Of a DNA stretch of 64,000 nucleotides, positions 34,475 through 46,531 are shown piece after piece. Position numbers and translations under genes: made by a program. The stretch lies in the NCBI GenBank assembly GCA_946800325.1, contig OX326956.1:18504667-18568666 (forward strand). The letters are read 5' to 3'. Each line of letters begins with the position of its first letter. The first letter of the stretch is position 1. Below the pieces are notes generated by a model. It saw only the letters and a program-made list of their open reading frames with translations, had not been told where the DNA came from and made no database searches. The DNA comes from Luzula sylvatica (taxonomy: Eukaryota; Streptophyta; Magnoliopsida; Poales; Juncaceae).

Positions 34475-36885
34475 TTTTAGTATTATTAATTAATAGTTTG
34501 ATCATTATGCAAATAAGACCCTATAATATATTTATTTAAATATCCCATAAAAATGAAATTACGGTTATACCCTTTCGAAAACTTTGACACATAAAAACTC
34601 GGTTTTGATCTTTCGAAGAGTTATAATTTTAATATGATTCTTATATTCTGAAATTTTAGGAATGATAATCTACAAATATCAAAACCCTATTTTTGATATT
34701 TATTATATTATTTCCCCCCTTAAAGAAAATTTAGTCCCAAAACATGATATCTTACCTTCATATGGAAAGAAAGTTCGGTACTTTTTCGTATTTCCTCCTC
34801 ACGATCACACCAATTCTATTTCTGGTGACGAGTCGCATCATACACATGCACGAAGGTGTATCGCCTCCAAAAACATCAACATCTTGACTAATCTTCTGGT
34901 TCAAATGAATGACAAAAAATGTATTTCCTTCAAAATCATCATAGATAATACTCATCTCTTCTTTTGATAATGTTGATCCATCATCTTTTTGCCTGAAAAA
35001 GTAAAGATGTAAAATCCATTAGAGAAATATACTAAAAATACGAATACCGTAATACTAGAAGCGATATTAATGAATGTGAATTGCATGTTTCGTAAGTAAT
35101 ATATACTTTAAAAATTACATTCGGCTAAGAAATCAGCCCAAAATTTGAAAAGTTTTTTTTTTGTCATTTCACGTCATCAATAAAACATTGACCATTGAAA
35201 TGTTAATATTTCAGAATACACATTGAACGAAACATTAATTGAAAGTAACAACAATTTCTAAACTATTCAAGGAGAATTTTTATCACAAATCGATCATGGG
35301 TATTATACTTGCGCATTATGAACTGCCATAGACATTTGATCATTAAAGGATATAAAACCTAGTGAGGAGTTAACCTCAATTACAAAATACCTAAGTATGT
35401 GAAAACTTAACATGCATGCACGTTTGATTTTTTTTAGAGATGTAATTAGTTCAAACATCAGATAAATTTGCAATCAATTCATGATCAAAGGGCATTTCAG
35501 ATGAAACAAATTCTTTGTGATGTATCGACAAAAATGTTGTGAAAAATAATGTCATCATTTCAATCTTATACTCCGAATTTGGTTCTTGAAAGAATGCAGC
35601 TTGGTAACACATCACAACTCCTATTTAAGTATTCAATGAATCCATCAACATAGTATTAGTTGTATGTTTTATAAACAATACAAGAAGGCACATTTTGGGA
35701 TCATGGCATTATAATCATAGAACGATGTTTCCGAACAAAACCAAATTCCGATGACTGTTTTTACATAAAATAATGCAATATGTCTTAACTTTCATCCAAA
35801 CTCAACATAATAAAACCAATATCCAAACCAATTATGCCGATATTAATTTATTTGGTTCGGTTTCTGAACAAAAACAACCGTTTGAGCAATCCAATATATG
35901 AGTATACAAAAACAACTCTAATTTATAGGATTCTACGTGCATGGCTCGTTTTGGTTATTATATTTTTAACTCGTTTCCATATGATTTTTAAATCTGATTT
36001 TGTGTAAGTAATCTTTTTGTAAACAAAAATCAAGGAAAGAAAAATAACCGTTATGGTAAAATTTGCCCTTTGTATTATTGTGCAAGACAATTTTTATTCT
36101 ATATGTAATAATGTCTATAATTTGATAAGAATGTACTATCACATAAAATATAATATAACTTACAAATAATGCAATAATGGGCATGATATCTCATGAAATA
36201 GAATATAACTTACAATTTTTTTTTGCAATAATGGACATGACAACAGCAAACCAATGAACAGAAAATAGCCACAACACATGGGTGTATTAATAAAGAGAGA
36301 ATGTGATCCGTGCAGTGTCAAGAAAAATCATTTCCCTTGAATGGGTGGATCACCATTATTTATTTTCTTTTGTGATTAACGAGATATGTTTGCGTATAAG
36401 ATTATTGGGGTGCAAACCTTGCTTTTATGTATTCTTAAATCTTCTTGGTGAACAAATACAGTTCGGTCATCTCAATTTCCAAAAATTTGTTGTTGACCTC
36501 CAAATAGACTCAAACACTGAAGTTTCATGATTGTTGAAATATAAAAAAGCATATATCAACAGAGAATGGTGAAACCATAGCTGTCTAAATTATTTTGGAA
36601 GATTCATTAGAAACAAATGAAATCTAGAAAATAAATTTTAACAAAAAATGATAGCTATAGAATCACAATTCACAATAAAGAATGAGAAGTAATATGAGAT
36701 AATTGAGCACCACAACTCAACATCAAAAGTCCTAAAACAAATTATTTCATTTATTAAGAATGGATGTGATTACAAAAATATTAATCTAGAGATGGGAATA
36801 ATATTTTGGCATTTATTATAGTTTGAATGAATTATCTTCTATACCAACTGTGAGGTAGTCATGGAAACTGAAACAACAACTTGGC
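34475..36885. repeat. Array unit 1, region upstream of cystatin-like copy 1
   Basis: Co-linear with 43434-44646 plus 52526-52996 and with 54840-57716 and 59102-61978. It carries the fossil minus-strand exon (34758-34990) and AT-rich sequence. Unlike later units it lacks an internal ~250-bp duplication. Confidence 0.85.
34758..34990 (-). pseudogene. Fossil exon repeated in every array unit (unit 1 copy)
   Basis: After an acceptor-like TTTTTCAGGCAAAAAG on the minus strand, an open frame reads SKEEMSIIYDDFEGN and then QDVDVFGGDTPSC. It recurs at 43724-43960, 55127-55365, 59388-59626 and 63650-63888. There is no ATG at the frame start (TTG or further downstream) and no neighbouring exon. Differences between copies (for example Val/Phe, Arg/Ser, Trp/Cys) are mostly amino-acid changing, consistent with drift. 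Family unknown. Confidence 0.35.
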
Positions 36886-36893
36886 TATATAAA
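36886..36893 (+). promoter_or_regulatory. TATA box of cystatin-like copy 1
   Basis: TATATAAA about 74 bp upstream of the ATG, giving a predicted 5' UTR of about 45 nt. The surrounding sequence is identical in the other two intact copies. Confidence 0.7.
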
Positions 36894-36966
36894 CCCTCCC
36901 TCCCTAGCTATGAGGAAAGAAAACACTAATACTAAACAGTGTAATACACTAAGTAATTTTTGAAAA

Positions 36967-37329
36967 ATGAGACTTGTTTTTGTGTTGCTGCCACTGCTCC
37001 TCTTTTTCTCTTCCGTTACGATACAAGGTGAGGATGAATCCCAAACATTCCCCTTCGCTGATCCAAACAACCCCACACCGGACGAGATACAAAAGGCCGC
37101 CTTGTTTGCGGTGTTGTATCAAAACAACCAGCAGAATGGAAAGAATGCTGTTAGAGTTGACTCTAATACAGCCCCTACTGGCGAGTTCACCGGTACTATT
37201 TTCAAACTCCGTATCGTAGTAATCAATGATCAAGGCATTCCCCAAGTACTTATTGTTCACTTTGAACTCGTAAATGCTGCTACCGATTCTTCCATCTTCA
37301 AAATTCGTTTTATAGTCTTCGCACCTTGA
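36967..37329 (+). CDS. Secreted divergent cystatin-like protein, copy 1 (120 aa)
   Basis: Single-exon ORF. Residues 1 to about 21 form a signal peptide (MRLVFVLLPLLLFFSSVTIQG) less its last Gly, with the hydrophobic core Leu/Phe-rich and cleavage likely near Gly21. The mature part of about 99 aa lacks cysteine and aligns by eye with phytocystatins, apoplastic or vacuolar inhibitors of papain-like proteases. ALFAVLYQNNQQNGK corresponds to the conserved helix (FAV..YNK), TGEFTGTIFKLRIVV to the QVVAGT hairpin and following strand, and two more beta strands follow. Key differences: the QxVxG loop reads GEFTG (only the last Gly kept), no N-terminal Gly pair, no Pro-Trp near the C-terminus. Inhibition may therefore be lost or altered. 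A TATA box lies at 36886. The identical protein is encoded at 57798 and 62060. Fold assignment is inference; that this is a real small secreted-protein gene is more secure. Confidence 0.72.
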   Translation: MRLVFVLLPLLLFFSSVTIQGEDESQTFPFADPNNPTPDEIQKAALFAVLYQNNQQNGKNAVRVDSNTAPTGEFTGTIFKLRIVVINDQGIPQVLIVHFELVNAATDSSIFKIRFIVFAP

Positions 37330-38528
37330 CTGTAATTCCCATTCAAGTTCTCAATGTCAATGCTTTTCTAAAGTTCAAATTTTATTTTTATAATGGTGCA
37401 TCAACTTGTTAGTTTTGTATTTCATTTTTAAATTTAAATCTTGTTTGTTTACCTTTAATTTGTATACTTTTGTTATTTATTTCAGATTTTCTATTGATCA
37501 TTTATTTAACACACAATCAGAATTGACACTAATTAATTACCCATTGTATATGCCCAATCGAAAATAATTATCAGACAAATAATATATATATTTTGATTTT
37601 TTTTTTTATGAATTGTAGTACAAATCTCACTTTTAATTAATTGAAAACTTATGTCCTATGGAAATATCCGATTACTAACAAAATATATAATTATTACGAC
37701 TCTATGTTGCGGGAATTTCAACAGTTTCTTTTGATAAATTATTACGACACAAATTAATTACCTATTGTAACTATATCATGATTTGACCTTTTATGGCACG
37801 ATTTAAGTTGCAATTAAAATTTTATGAATGTATTAATATATTTCTACTTGTGTACATTCACATATTATTCGTATTTTCCGAATTTGACCGTATAACGTAC
37901 AAAGCAAGCAAGACCTTTTTGATATCTCAAGTTATTCTAAAGTTGGCAAGGTTATTGTTATATTTTGTGGTGGTAATGTTTGTACTCTTAAATTTGGCAA
38001 GAGTATATATGTTGGATATGCATGAATATTCTTCTTATATATATCATATATGTGTGCCATGATTTCAGTTACATTATAATATATTTAGTTATTGCATGTT
38101 TTGTAAGAATTTGATTGGAAAAATATTTAAAACAAGTCTTTTGTAGTCATTCCAATTGTAAAACTATATTTATAATTTGATACCTCAATTCTAAACTCCA
38201 AATTCACTAACTAATTGGCTATTATTATCATTTTTCATATTACTATTAATCTGTCCTTGTTAACTTTTATTATCATTTTTAGTATTATTAATAGTTTGAT
38301 CATTATGCAAATAAGACCATATAATATATTTATTTAAATAACCCATAAAAATAAAATTACGGTTATACTATTTCGAAAACTTTGACACAAAAAAACTCGG
38401 TTTTGATCTTTTGAAGAATTATATTTTTATTATGAGTCTTATATTCTGAAATTTTAGAAATGATAATCTACAAATATCAAAACCTTATTTTTTATATTTA
38501 TTACATTATTCTCCCCTCAAAGATAATT
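37330..38528. other. Downstream region of copy 1, non-coding
   Basis: AT-rich 3' flank shared with all units. It contains an 89-codon open frame (37793-38062, starting MARFKLQLKFYEC) that stays open in all five units, but its composition is AT-driven and no promoter or family supports it. Confidence 0.5.
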
Positions 38529-39181
38529 TAGGGCTGGCAATTTACCGAGCCGAGCCGAGCCTAAGGCAGCTCGAGCTCGGCTCGAGTCTGGTTCGAGCCA
38601 GCTCGGCTCGACTCGTAGGAGGGGTTCGAGCTCGGACGTCCAGCTCGAGCTCGGCTCGAAAAAAACTCGAGCCAGCTCGGCTCGGCTCGATCCGGCTCAA
38701 ATGGAGTTGCTGGTGGTGGCGAGAGGCGAGAGGCGAGCTCGAATGAAGTTGCTCGTAGCGAATGGAGATGGTGCGGCCGAGAGACGCTTTGTCTAAAAGC
38801 TTGATCTTGATCAAACGCAGCTTTAGCTCCAACAGAGACGCTTTGTCTAAGAGCGCCACCACCTTTGTCTACAGTCGCCGTCGCCGTCGCGTGCAGGTAC
38901 AAGAGGGAGAGAGCTCATCTTCATGGCGAGTCTGAGAGAATGTGTGCGGCGGGTGAAAGAAGGAGAGTGTGAAGGAGAGTTGAGCTGAGCGTGGGATAGG
39001 GTTGGAGTTATTTTTTAGTTTGGGCCTGTTGGGTTGGGTTTTTATTTAATTTATTTGCAAATAACTTATTTTTTTCTCGGCTCGAAGTTGGCTCGAGCTG
39101 GCTCGGCTCGGCTCGAAAAATTCGAGCCAATTTTTGAACGAGCTATTTTCGAACGATCTTCGAGCCGAACTCGAACATTGG
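38529..39181. mobile_element. hAT-like fragment fused to cystatin-like copy 2
   Basis: Begins TAGGGCTGGCAATTTACCG, a common start of plant hAT-type non-autonomous elements, and has GCTCGAGCTCGGCTCG-rich subterminal arrays at both sides. The right terminus is missing: after CGAACATTG the sequence passes directly into the cystatin-like coding region. The core (38700-38960) is GC-richer. Confidence 0.55.
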
Positions 39182-39459
39182 CCTTCGCTGATCCAAACAA
39201 CCCCACACCGGACGAGATACAAGAGGCCACCTTGTTTGCGGTGTTGTATCAAAACAACCAGCAGAATGGAAAGAATGCTGTTAGAGTTGACTCTAATACA
39301 GCCCCTACTGGCGAGTTCACCGGTACTATTTTCAAACTCCGTATCGTAGTAATCAATGATCAAGGCATTCCCCAAGTACTTATTGTTCACTTTGAACTCG
39401 TAAATGCTGCTACCGATTCTTCCATCTTCAAAATTCGTTTTATAGTCTTCGCACCTTGA
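39182..39459 (+). pseudogene. Cystatin-like copy 2, 5'-truncated and fused to a hAT-like fragment
   Basis: Homologous to copy 1 from 37052 to the stop, with a few substitutions (Lys to Glu and Ala to Thr in DEIQEATLFAV). Promoter, signal peptide and start codon are gone. The open frame extends upstream through the element for about 48 codons, but that 141-codon frame contains no Met anywhere and starts at a TTG. It is therefore not translatable as drawn. It may be transcribed from the element, but I infer a pseudogene. Confidence 0.8.
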
Positions 39460-40331
39460 CTGTGATTCCCATTCAAGTTCTCAATGTCAATGCTTTTCTA
39501 AAGTTCAAATTTTATTTTTATAATGGTGCATCAACTTGTTAGTTTTGTATTTCATTTTTAAATTTAAATCTTGTTTGTTTACCTTTAATTTGTATACTTT
39601 TGTTATTTATTTCAGATTTTCTATTGATCATTTATTTAACACACAATCAGAATTGACACTAATTAATTACCCATTGTATATGCCCAATCGAAAATAATTA
39701 TCAGACAAATAATATATATATTTTGATTTTTTTTTATGAATTGTAGTACAAATCTCACTTTTAATTAATTGAAAACTTATGTCCTATGGAAATATTTGAT
39801 AAAAAAATGTCCTATGGAAATATCCGATTACTAACAAAATATATAATTATTACGACTCTATGTTGCGGGAATTTGGACAGTTTCTTTTGATAAATTATTA
39901 CGACACTAATTAATTACCTATTGTTACTATATCATGATTTGACCTTTTATGGCACGATTTAAGTTGCAATTTAAATTTTATGAATGTATTAATATATTTC
40001 TACTTGTGTACATTCACATATTATTCGTATTTTCCGAATTTGACCGTATAACGTACAAAGCAAGCAAGACCTTTTTGATATCTCAAGTTATTCTAAAGTT
40101 GGCAAGGTTATTGTTATATTTTGTGGTGGTAATGTTTGTACTCTTAAATTTGGCAAGAGTATATATGTTGGATATGCATGAATATTCTTCTTATATATAT
40201 CATATATGTGTGCCATGATTTCAGTTACATTATAATGTATTTAGTTATTTCATGTTTTGTAAGAATTTGATTGGAAAAATATTTAAAACAAGTCTTTTGT
40301 AGTCATTCCAATTGTAAAACTATATTTATAA
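39460..40331. repeat. Array unit 2, first part
   Basis: Co-linear with 37330-38175 apart from a ~26-bp local duplication near 39790-39815 (TGTCCTATGGAAATAT twice). Ends at the Helitron-like junction. Confidence 0.85.
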
Positions 40332-40979
40332 CTTGCGTGGTACCCGCGCAATTGCACGAGTTCGTTGTAAAAACAATTGTTTGGCATGAGTATTTTTTCG
40401 ATGAATATCAGTACAATCTATGAAAACATCGGACAAAACCGAGACAATGTCATTTAATTGTTAAAAATGATGATTTATATAAATGCACAAAAAAATGTAG
40501 GATTTTGTATCGCATTTGTTGTAATAAATAATGAAAGATGGAAATTAACATCACGAATAGAACACAAATTCAAAGTTAGATCAAAGGAATATTTGAAAAT
40601 TAGTACAAATAAGTACACATAAATTGCTTTTGGTGCGAGTATATGTTCATTTTTTGTTTGAGATTTTTGTTTTGCTAGACAGTGTTGTAGCATTTCCAAT
40701 TGTGTACCTGCATAAGATGGGTTTTAATTTGTGTTGATCATATTGTTGTCATATATATTTTTTATTTTGTTTGAGAATTCTATTTTGTTGAACAATGTTG
40801 TAGTATACCTTTTGTACAAAAAAGATTCCCAAAAGTAGAAACATAATTTCCAATTGTAGTATCCCTTCAAGTAAAAAGATGCGCAATTTATTTTCTCTAA
40901 TTAATTTGGACCAAACCCGACCCGATAAACCAAACCTAGCTAAATCCAAGACATTGGTCAATAACATTCAACTTGTTAG

Positions 40980-41408
40980 TACGGGTGTGCATTCGGTCGG
41001 TTCGGTTCAAACCGAACGGAATAAGGCCAAACCAATTTAAACCGAACCGAATAAGAAACATTATAGCTTTAAAATAAAAATAAATTTATCGAAAAAATAT
41101 ATTTTATTATCAAAAATATAAATACATATTATAAAATATAATTGTATTATTTGATAAAAAAATTATATTATTTTTTTATATTTTAACATTATTATATTAA
41201 AAATTACGAAAAATGAAATATTATTCGGTCTGTTCGGTTTAACCAGTTTTCATCACATGAAAACCGAACCGAACAGAATAAACCGAACAATACCATTTTT
41301 TAAACCGAACAGAACCGAATAAACCAAAAAACCGAACCTATCAAATCGAATTCGACCGGTTCGGTTCGGTTCGGTATCCGAATAAACCGAACCGTTTGAA
41401 CACTCCTA
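40980..41408. mobile_element. CGGTT-rich hAT-like MITE
   Basis: Termini TACGGGTGTGCA and (inverted) TAGGAGTGTTCA, with CGGTTCGGTT and AACCGAACCG arrays at both ends and an AT-rich core. Imperfect 8-bp flanks CTTGTTAG / TTTGGTAG (6 of 8). Same type as 27961-29530. Confidence 0.65.
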
Positions 41409-42760
41409 TTTGGTAGTTCATAAAATAAGAGATTTTTCATACATGTCCCTTTCAAAAACGAAAAATTAACAAATCTGTCCAAAATTCAAGAATACATGTC
41501 CCTCCATTATTTCAACCTTTTACAGAAAATTAAGAATCTAAAGGAATAGCAAAATCTGAGCAAGAAGCTGAATTATCCCAAAACGCATTTCTCGAATCTG
41601 AAAAATATCAGATTTACCCCTCTAAAAGCAAGAAATTTCAAAAATATTTTTTAAAAACCCGAGAAATTACAAATGTGCCTCCTCTAAATTTTTAGAAATC
41701 CAAAATACCTTTCTAAAATCACAAAATATCTAATTCAGCTCTGTAATAAGCAAAAAATTCAAAAATGCCCTCATAAAACCAGAAAAAATCACATACACCC
41801 CTCTAGAATATGAAAATTTCAAAATTACACTATTAAAATATAAAATTTGAAAAATACCCCAATATTCAGAAAAATACCCCAAGGTTGGATATACTCTTTC
41901 TCAACTTTTGAGGATGATGCATCTAAAAAGATAGATAAAGTAAATTGTTAGCACGATTTATATATGCAATTTAGTCCAAAAAAATGTTTTACTTGATTTA
42001 CCAGTATATAAAAAATTGGGGATATTAAACGGTTTTGCCGAATTTATGGCTCCAAATGAAACTTGTGCTTGTGTGGCTATACATTATCGAAAATTAAAAT
42101 TACAAAATTGCAAAAAACACCTTATAAAAAAAATCATATAACCATCCAAATTAGTTACATTTATAATAGAACAAACCTGGCGTGCATGGTCAACGACTAA
42201 ATCCGCGTCAATCGATCCACGGCACCAATTCAATTAACAATCACTTTAGGATCTGAAAAAAAAAACTGAGATTTTTGAAATTAATAAAAAAAACAAATAA
42301 TATTAAAATTAACAAACTGAACCTCAATGTGATGCGGAAACTTACAAAAAAGCCCCTGCAATCAGATGGTGCACACTTGAGATCTGAAAACAGGTCCTGG
42401 TTACTTTGTCCGGTCTTTTCCTCTCGGGAACCTAATTATTTCATCGGAAAAAATGACAAAAAAATAAGTCGAAATACTAATATTGGCCAAAAATCAGCAA
42501 CATTGAGGTTAGAGTTTTAACTTCGATATTTGACAGGGCATGTGGGATTTGAAGCCCCGATTCGTCGTTACCAACTGCATAAAAATAGGATAATCATTAA
42601 ACAAAGCATAACCATTCTAAATCTTAATTAGAAAATAGCAAAATCAGATCTTCTGTTTGTCGATCTGAAATTACAAACAAAATAAACCAACTCTTACCTA
42701 CCTAATCACCCACTAAGAGAAGCAAAATCAGAAGAGAACGTAGACAAAGCAAAATAGCAA
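41409..42760. other. Helitron-like interior, no gene recognised
   Basis: 41430-41890 is a run of degenerate phrases (AAATTTCAAAAATNNCCCTCTAAAA) resembling Mutator-type subterminal repeats. The rest is AT-rich. Confidence 0.4.
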
Positions 42761-42767
42761 GAGAAAC

Positions 42768-43130
42768 TTACATGAGCGATTGACAGAGAAGAGAGATTGA
42801 CCGAGACAAAAACAGAGACCACTGGATCCAACTTATGTGGCGACGGATTTCAGTTCGAACAGAGACAGAGGGAGGCGACGCGTCCCTGGCAAAAAAGTCA
42901 GAAGCGACGCAAAGACCTCGAACGAAACCGCCAAAAAACCCTAGGGTTTTGCTTCCTTCAGAGGGTTGAAAGAGAGAGGCAGAGCGACGCACGCTCCTGC
43001 CATGGAGATCGTCGCCGTCCACCGGCGTCGTCGCGCCTGTTCGGCGTCAGATTCGTCTCTTTTTCGCCCTTTTCGCCTCTAGGGTTTCCGTCGATTTTTT
43101 CTTCTTCTTTGTTGTCGTCGAAATGAAGAG
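42768..43130 (-). other. Captured gene 5' end (UTR plus possible first exon)
   Basis: GC-rich compared with its flanks. On the minus strand, a UTR-like stretch with GGAAACCCTAGAGG is followed by a frame starting MDGDDLHGRSVRRSASLFQ at 43022 that runs to a GTAAG donor-like site near 42770. No family recognised. It fits gene-fragment capture by the Helitron-like element. Confidence 0.35.
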
Positions 43131-43344
43131 AGAGAAGAGGGGAAGGGGGTGTAAGTGGCTGAGGCCATTTCAAGGCCGGGTGGACTCGGTCCATATGAAC
43201 CGTGCCATAACAACATAACATGGATCATGTAATCCGGGTTCATTCAATTTTAGACCGTCCGATCTTGATCGAACGGCCCAGAATCAGAGGGCGACGTGGC
43301 TCTATGAGAGAAGCACAAAAAGGATTGAATTATATTAATTTAAA

Positions 43345-44646
43345 TTTGATACCTCAATTCTAAACTCCAAATTCACCAACTAATTGCCAATTATTATCAT
43401 TTTTCATATTAATATTAATCTGTCCTTGTTAATTTTTATTATCATTTTTAGTATTATTAATAGTTTGATCATTATGCAAATAAGACCATATAATATATTT
43501 ATTTAAATAACCCATAAAAATAAAATTACGGTTATACCCTTTCAAAAACTTTGACACAAAAAAACTCGGTTTTGATCTTTCGAAGAGTTATATTTTTATT
43601 ATGAGTCTTATATTCTGAAATTTTAGAAATGATAATCCACAAATATCAAAACCTTATTTTTTATATTTATTACATTATTCCCCCCTCAAAGATAGTTTAG
43701 TCCCAAAACTTGATATCTTACCTTCATATGAAAAGAAAGTTCGGTACTTTTTCGTATTTCCTCCTCACGATCACACCAATTCTACTTTTGGTGACGAGTC
43801 GCATCATCCACATGCACGAAGATGTATCGCCACCAAAAACATCAACATCTTGCCTAATCTTTTGGTTCAAATGATGGACAAAAACTGTATTTCCTTCAAA
43901 ATCATCATAGATAATACTCATCTCTTCTTTGGACAATGTTAATCCATCATTTTTTTGCCTGAAAAATTAAAGATGTAAAATCCTTTAGAGAAATATACTA
44001 AAAATACGAACACCATAATACTAGAAGCGATATTAATGAATATGAATTGCATGTAAGTAATATATACTTTAAAAATTACATTCGGCTAAGAAATCAGCCT
44101 AAATTTCAAAAGTATTTTTTTATCATTTCACGTCATCAATAAAACATTGACCATTGAAATGTTAATATTTCAGAATACAAATTAAACGAAACATTAATTG
44201 AAAGTAACAACAATTTCCAAACTATTCAAGGAGAATTTTATCACAAATCGATCATGGGTATTATACTTGTGCATTATGAACGGCCATAGACATTTGAGCA
44301 TTAAAGGATAAAACCTAGTGAGGACTTAACCTCAATTACAAAATACCTAGTACGTGAAAACTTAACAAGCATGTACGTTTCATTCTTTTTAGAGATGTAA
44401 TTAGTTCAAACATCCGATAAATTTTCAATCAATTCATGATCAAAGAGCATTTCAGATGAAACAAATGTTTTGTGATGTATCGACAAAAATATTGTGAAAA
44501 ATAATGTCATCATTTCTATCTTATACTCCGGATTTGGTTCTTGAAAGAGTGCAGTTTGGTAACACATCACAACTCCTATTTAAGTATTCAATGAATCCAT
44601 CAACATAGTATGAGTGGTATGTTTTGTAAACAATACAAGAAGGCAC
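43345..44646. repeat. Array unit 2, second part
   Basis: Resumes exactly where unit 1 would continue. Carries the minus-strand fossil exon (43724-43960), broken by AT drift upstream. Interrupted at 44646 by the copia element; it continues at 52526. Confidence 0.88.
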
Positions 44647-45230
44647 TGTAGGGTTACGCACACGATTATCATAGTGTGCAGCGGAAATTAGTTCACGTGC
44701 GTAACCTAATTCTACCCTGGATCATGCCCTAAAATCAACGAAAAAGGAAGAGTTGGAAGTAATTACCTCGTACAAGTTAGTACGTGTCGATTACTTCTCC
44801 AAATCCGTGAACCTTCTCCAAGGAATGCTAGTGCAGTCCCTCTACTCGTGTCCACCTTGATTTCGACCGATCGGAAATCACCAACGCCGTTCTAGTCGAC
44901 GTCACGATTGAATCTCTCAAATCCTTTTCTCAATTCTCCCTCTCAATCTCTCAGATCTAATCTGAATTAGAAGAAGAGAAACGACGGCTCAAAACCCTAG
45001 GTCAGAAAAAGACTTAACCTAAAACGAAATCAGAATTTCATATATATAGAACTTAAGTCCGTTCTGAACGCACTTTAAGTGTGCGCTCGAACGCACACTG
45101 TTCTGACTTCAGATAGGAAAGTCCGTTCGAACGCACTCCAAGTTCGTTCCGAACGGACATACTTCTGACAGCAGATTTGTCTATTTATATAAATTCTTCC
45201 AAGTCAATTCTTAAGCCATATTTTCTTTCA
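44647..45230 (-). repeat. 3' LTR of the copia element
   Basis: On the minus strand it runs TGAAAGAAAATATG... to ...AACCCTACA. Contains the palindromic CGTTCGAACG / CGTTCNGAACG words at 45056-45160. Confidence 0.95.
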
Positions 45231-45242
45231 AACTCCCTCTTG
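45231..45242 (-). other. Polypurine tract
   Basis: On the minus strand AAGAGGGAGTT directly abuts the TG of the 3' LTR; the site where plus-strand DNA synthesis is primed. Confidence 0.75.
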
Positions 45243-46531
45243 GATTAAGACTTAATCAACTTGGCCATATGTCCAACATATGTCTTGAGATATAATCACA
45301 CGTGATTCCATTTTGTTTGTCCAACAAACTTATTGGTGAGCATTATCTTGAGAATCCGATATATTACGAAATATTGGTGTGACCTTGTAGGTTCATCTAA
45401 GACTGGCAGTGGATATGGCAGCATTCCACAAGGTATTGCGAGCACTAGACTGCCGTTAATACCTACCCAGAATTAGCACGAAAAAGGTGGAGAACACCTT
45501 TATGAAGATGCAGTACATCTTCATGCCTAACTCAGATAAGTGTTACTAGTCCTCTTGTTCGCGATATCTTCCGATCAAAAGGGTCACGGTGAAGCGTAAG
45601 ACTTCAAGTCATCCCCTTTTCTTTTTGATCAGATACACTCTTTCTCGATAAGAATTAGATTGATAATAACAATGCGAACTCTACTGAGTTCCATCGAGCT
45701 TGGCCAAGCATTTCATCAATCTCAATTCAATCGAGGGGCCCGAGAGATATCTCCCTCTATCCTTTTTCAAGGTTAGAAAGGAACAATTCCTATCTGCAAT
45801 CTCACATCCTTTGCCTATGCTAAAAAACAATACCCAATAGTAATCTCTGCTACACAGTTACGCGTAGGGTCAATTATATCAAAGCATTGCCTTTTCACAT
45901 ACTAGGTATCCATGAGACCACTCAAGTATGAAGAACCAAAACGCACTATCTGGATATGAGTTCGTCTCCAATGACTCTGACCATGTCACAAACTCATATA
46001 GTGGTCAGTCCAATATACGACGCCGCGTATATCCATATTCTAGAATCGACGCTACCGTCCCAGATCAGTAAAACCTGATCATCTCATCTACGAATATGCC
46101 AGTGTATGTAAAAGTCTCCATTCAGTGAATGGGCTACCTGGTTCAAACCTATGAACAACTTTATATACCAGGGACGTTTTAGAATTATATTCATTCCGTT
46201 TAGTGGTTTTACTATCATTCAATTGACGAATCAATATGCCAGACTATGGCCATGCAACATATTATTCTCAACTGACTCGATGCACTAAACTAGAATAAAA
46301 TTCAAGGTCTATCCGATTATTATAATCGAATAACCTCTCACACACTTTCTTGTTATTTAAAATTTTTGAAATATGAAGGTTTAGGTCATATAATGAATAA
46401 TAATATAAATATCTGTCTCATAAACAAATACAATCCCAATAACACGCCTAGGGCATAATAAATGTTCTCCCACTTGCACTAGGCAGAACAAATCCCCTTA
46501 TGCAATAAGAAACATAAATAAAATACCCAAT
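45243..46531 (-). other. Non-coding trailer between pol and 3' LTR
   Basis: About 1.29 kb with no frame of note, long for a copia element. Includes one copy of TGCCAGACTATGGCCATGCA (46237-46256), also found twice in the leader. Confidence 0.7.

Larger units (their letters stand above)
40332..43344 (-). mobile_element. 3.0-kb Helitron-like insertion in unit 2
   Basis: The paralogous unit reads TATATTTATAATTTGATACC without interruption (38167). Here 3013 bp separate A at 40331 from T at 43345, an A|T site with no duplication. On the minus strand the element ends in CGTGCAATTGCGCGGGTACC, a GC hairpin like that at 21160, then ACGCAAG and T, close to but not the canonical CTAG. The 5' end lacks TC. 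No Rep/helicase. It carries a MITE and a gene-like fragment. Confidence 0.6.

Noticed and set aside
36949..37260. 103-codon frame antisense to each cystatin-like gene (also 57780-58091 and 62042-62353)
   Set aside because: Complete overlap with the better-supported plus-strand gene; it follows from the codon composition of that gene and has no start context or domain.
37793..38062. 89-codon hydrophobic frame present in all five units
   Set aside because: AT-driven Phe/Leu/Ile/Tyr composition, no promoter, no family; copies are too similar to show coding constraint. It could be revisited with transcript data.
38542..38902. Two overlapping minus-strand frames of 106 and 113 codons
   Set aside because: Produced by GCTCGGCTCGAG repeats of the hAT-like fragment; both phases are open, so neither is special.
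39034..39181. Fused frame extending copy 2 to 141 codons
   Set aside because: It starts at TTG and has no Met codon, so it is not a credible coding region as it stands.
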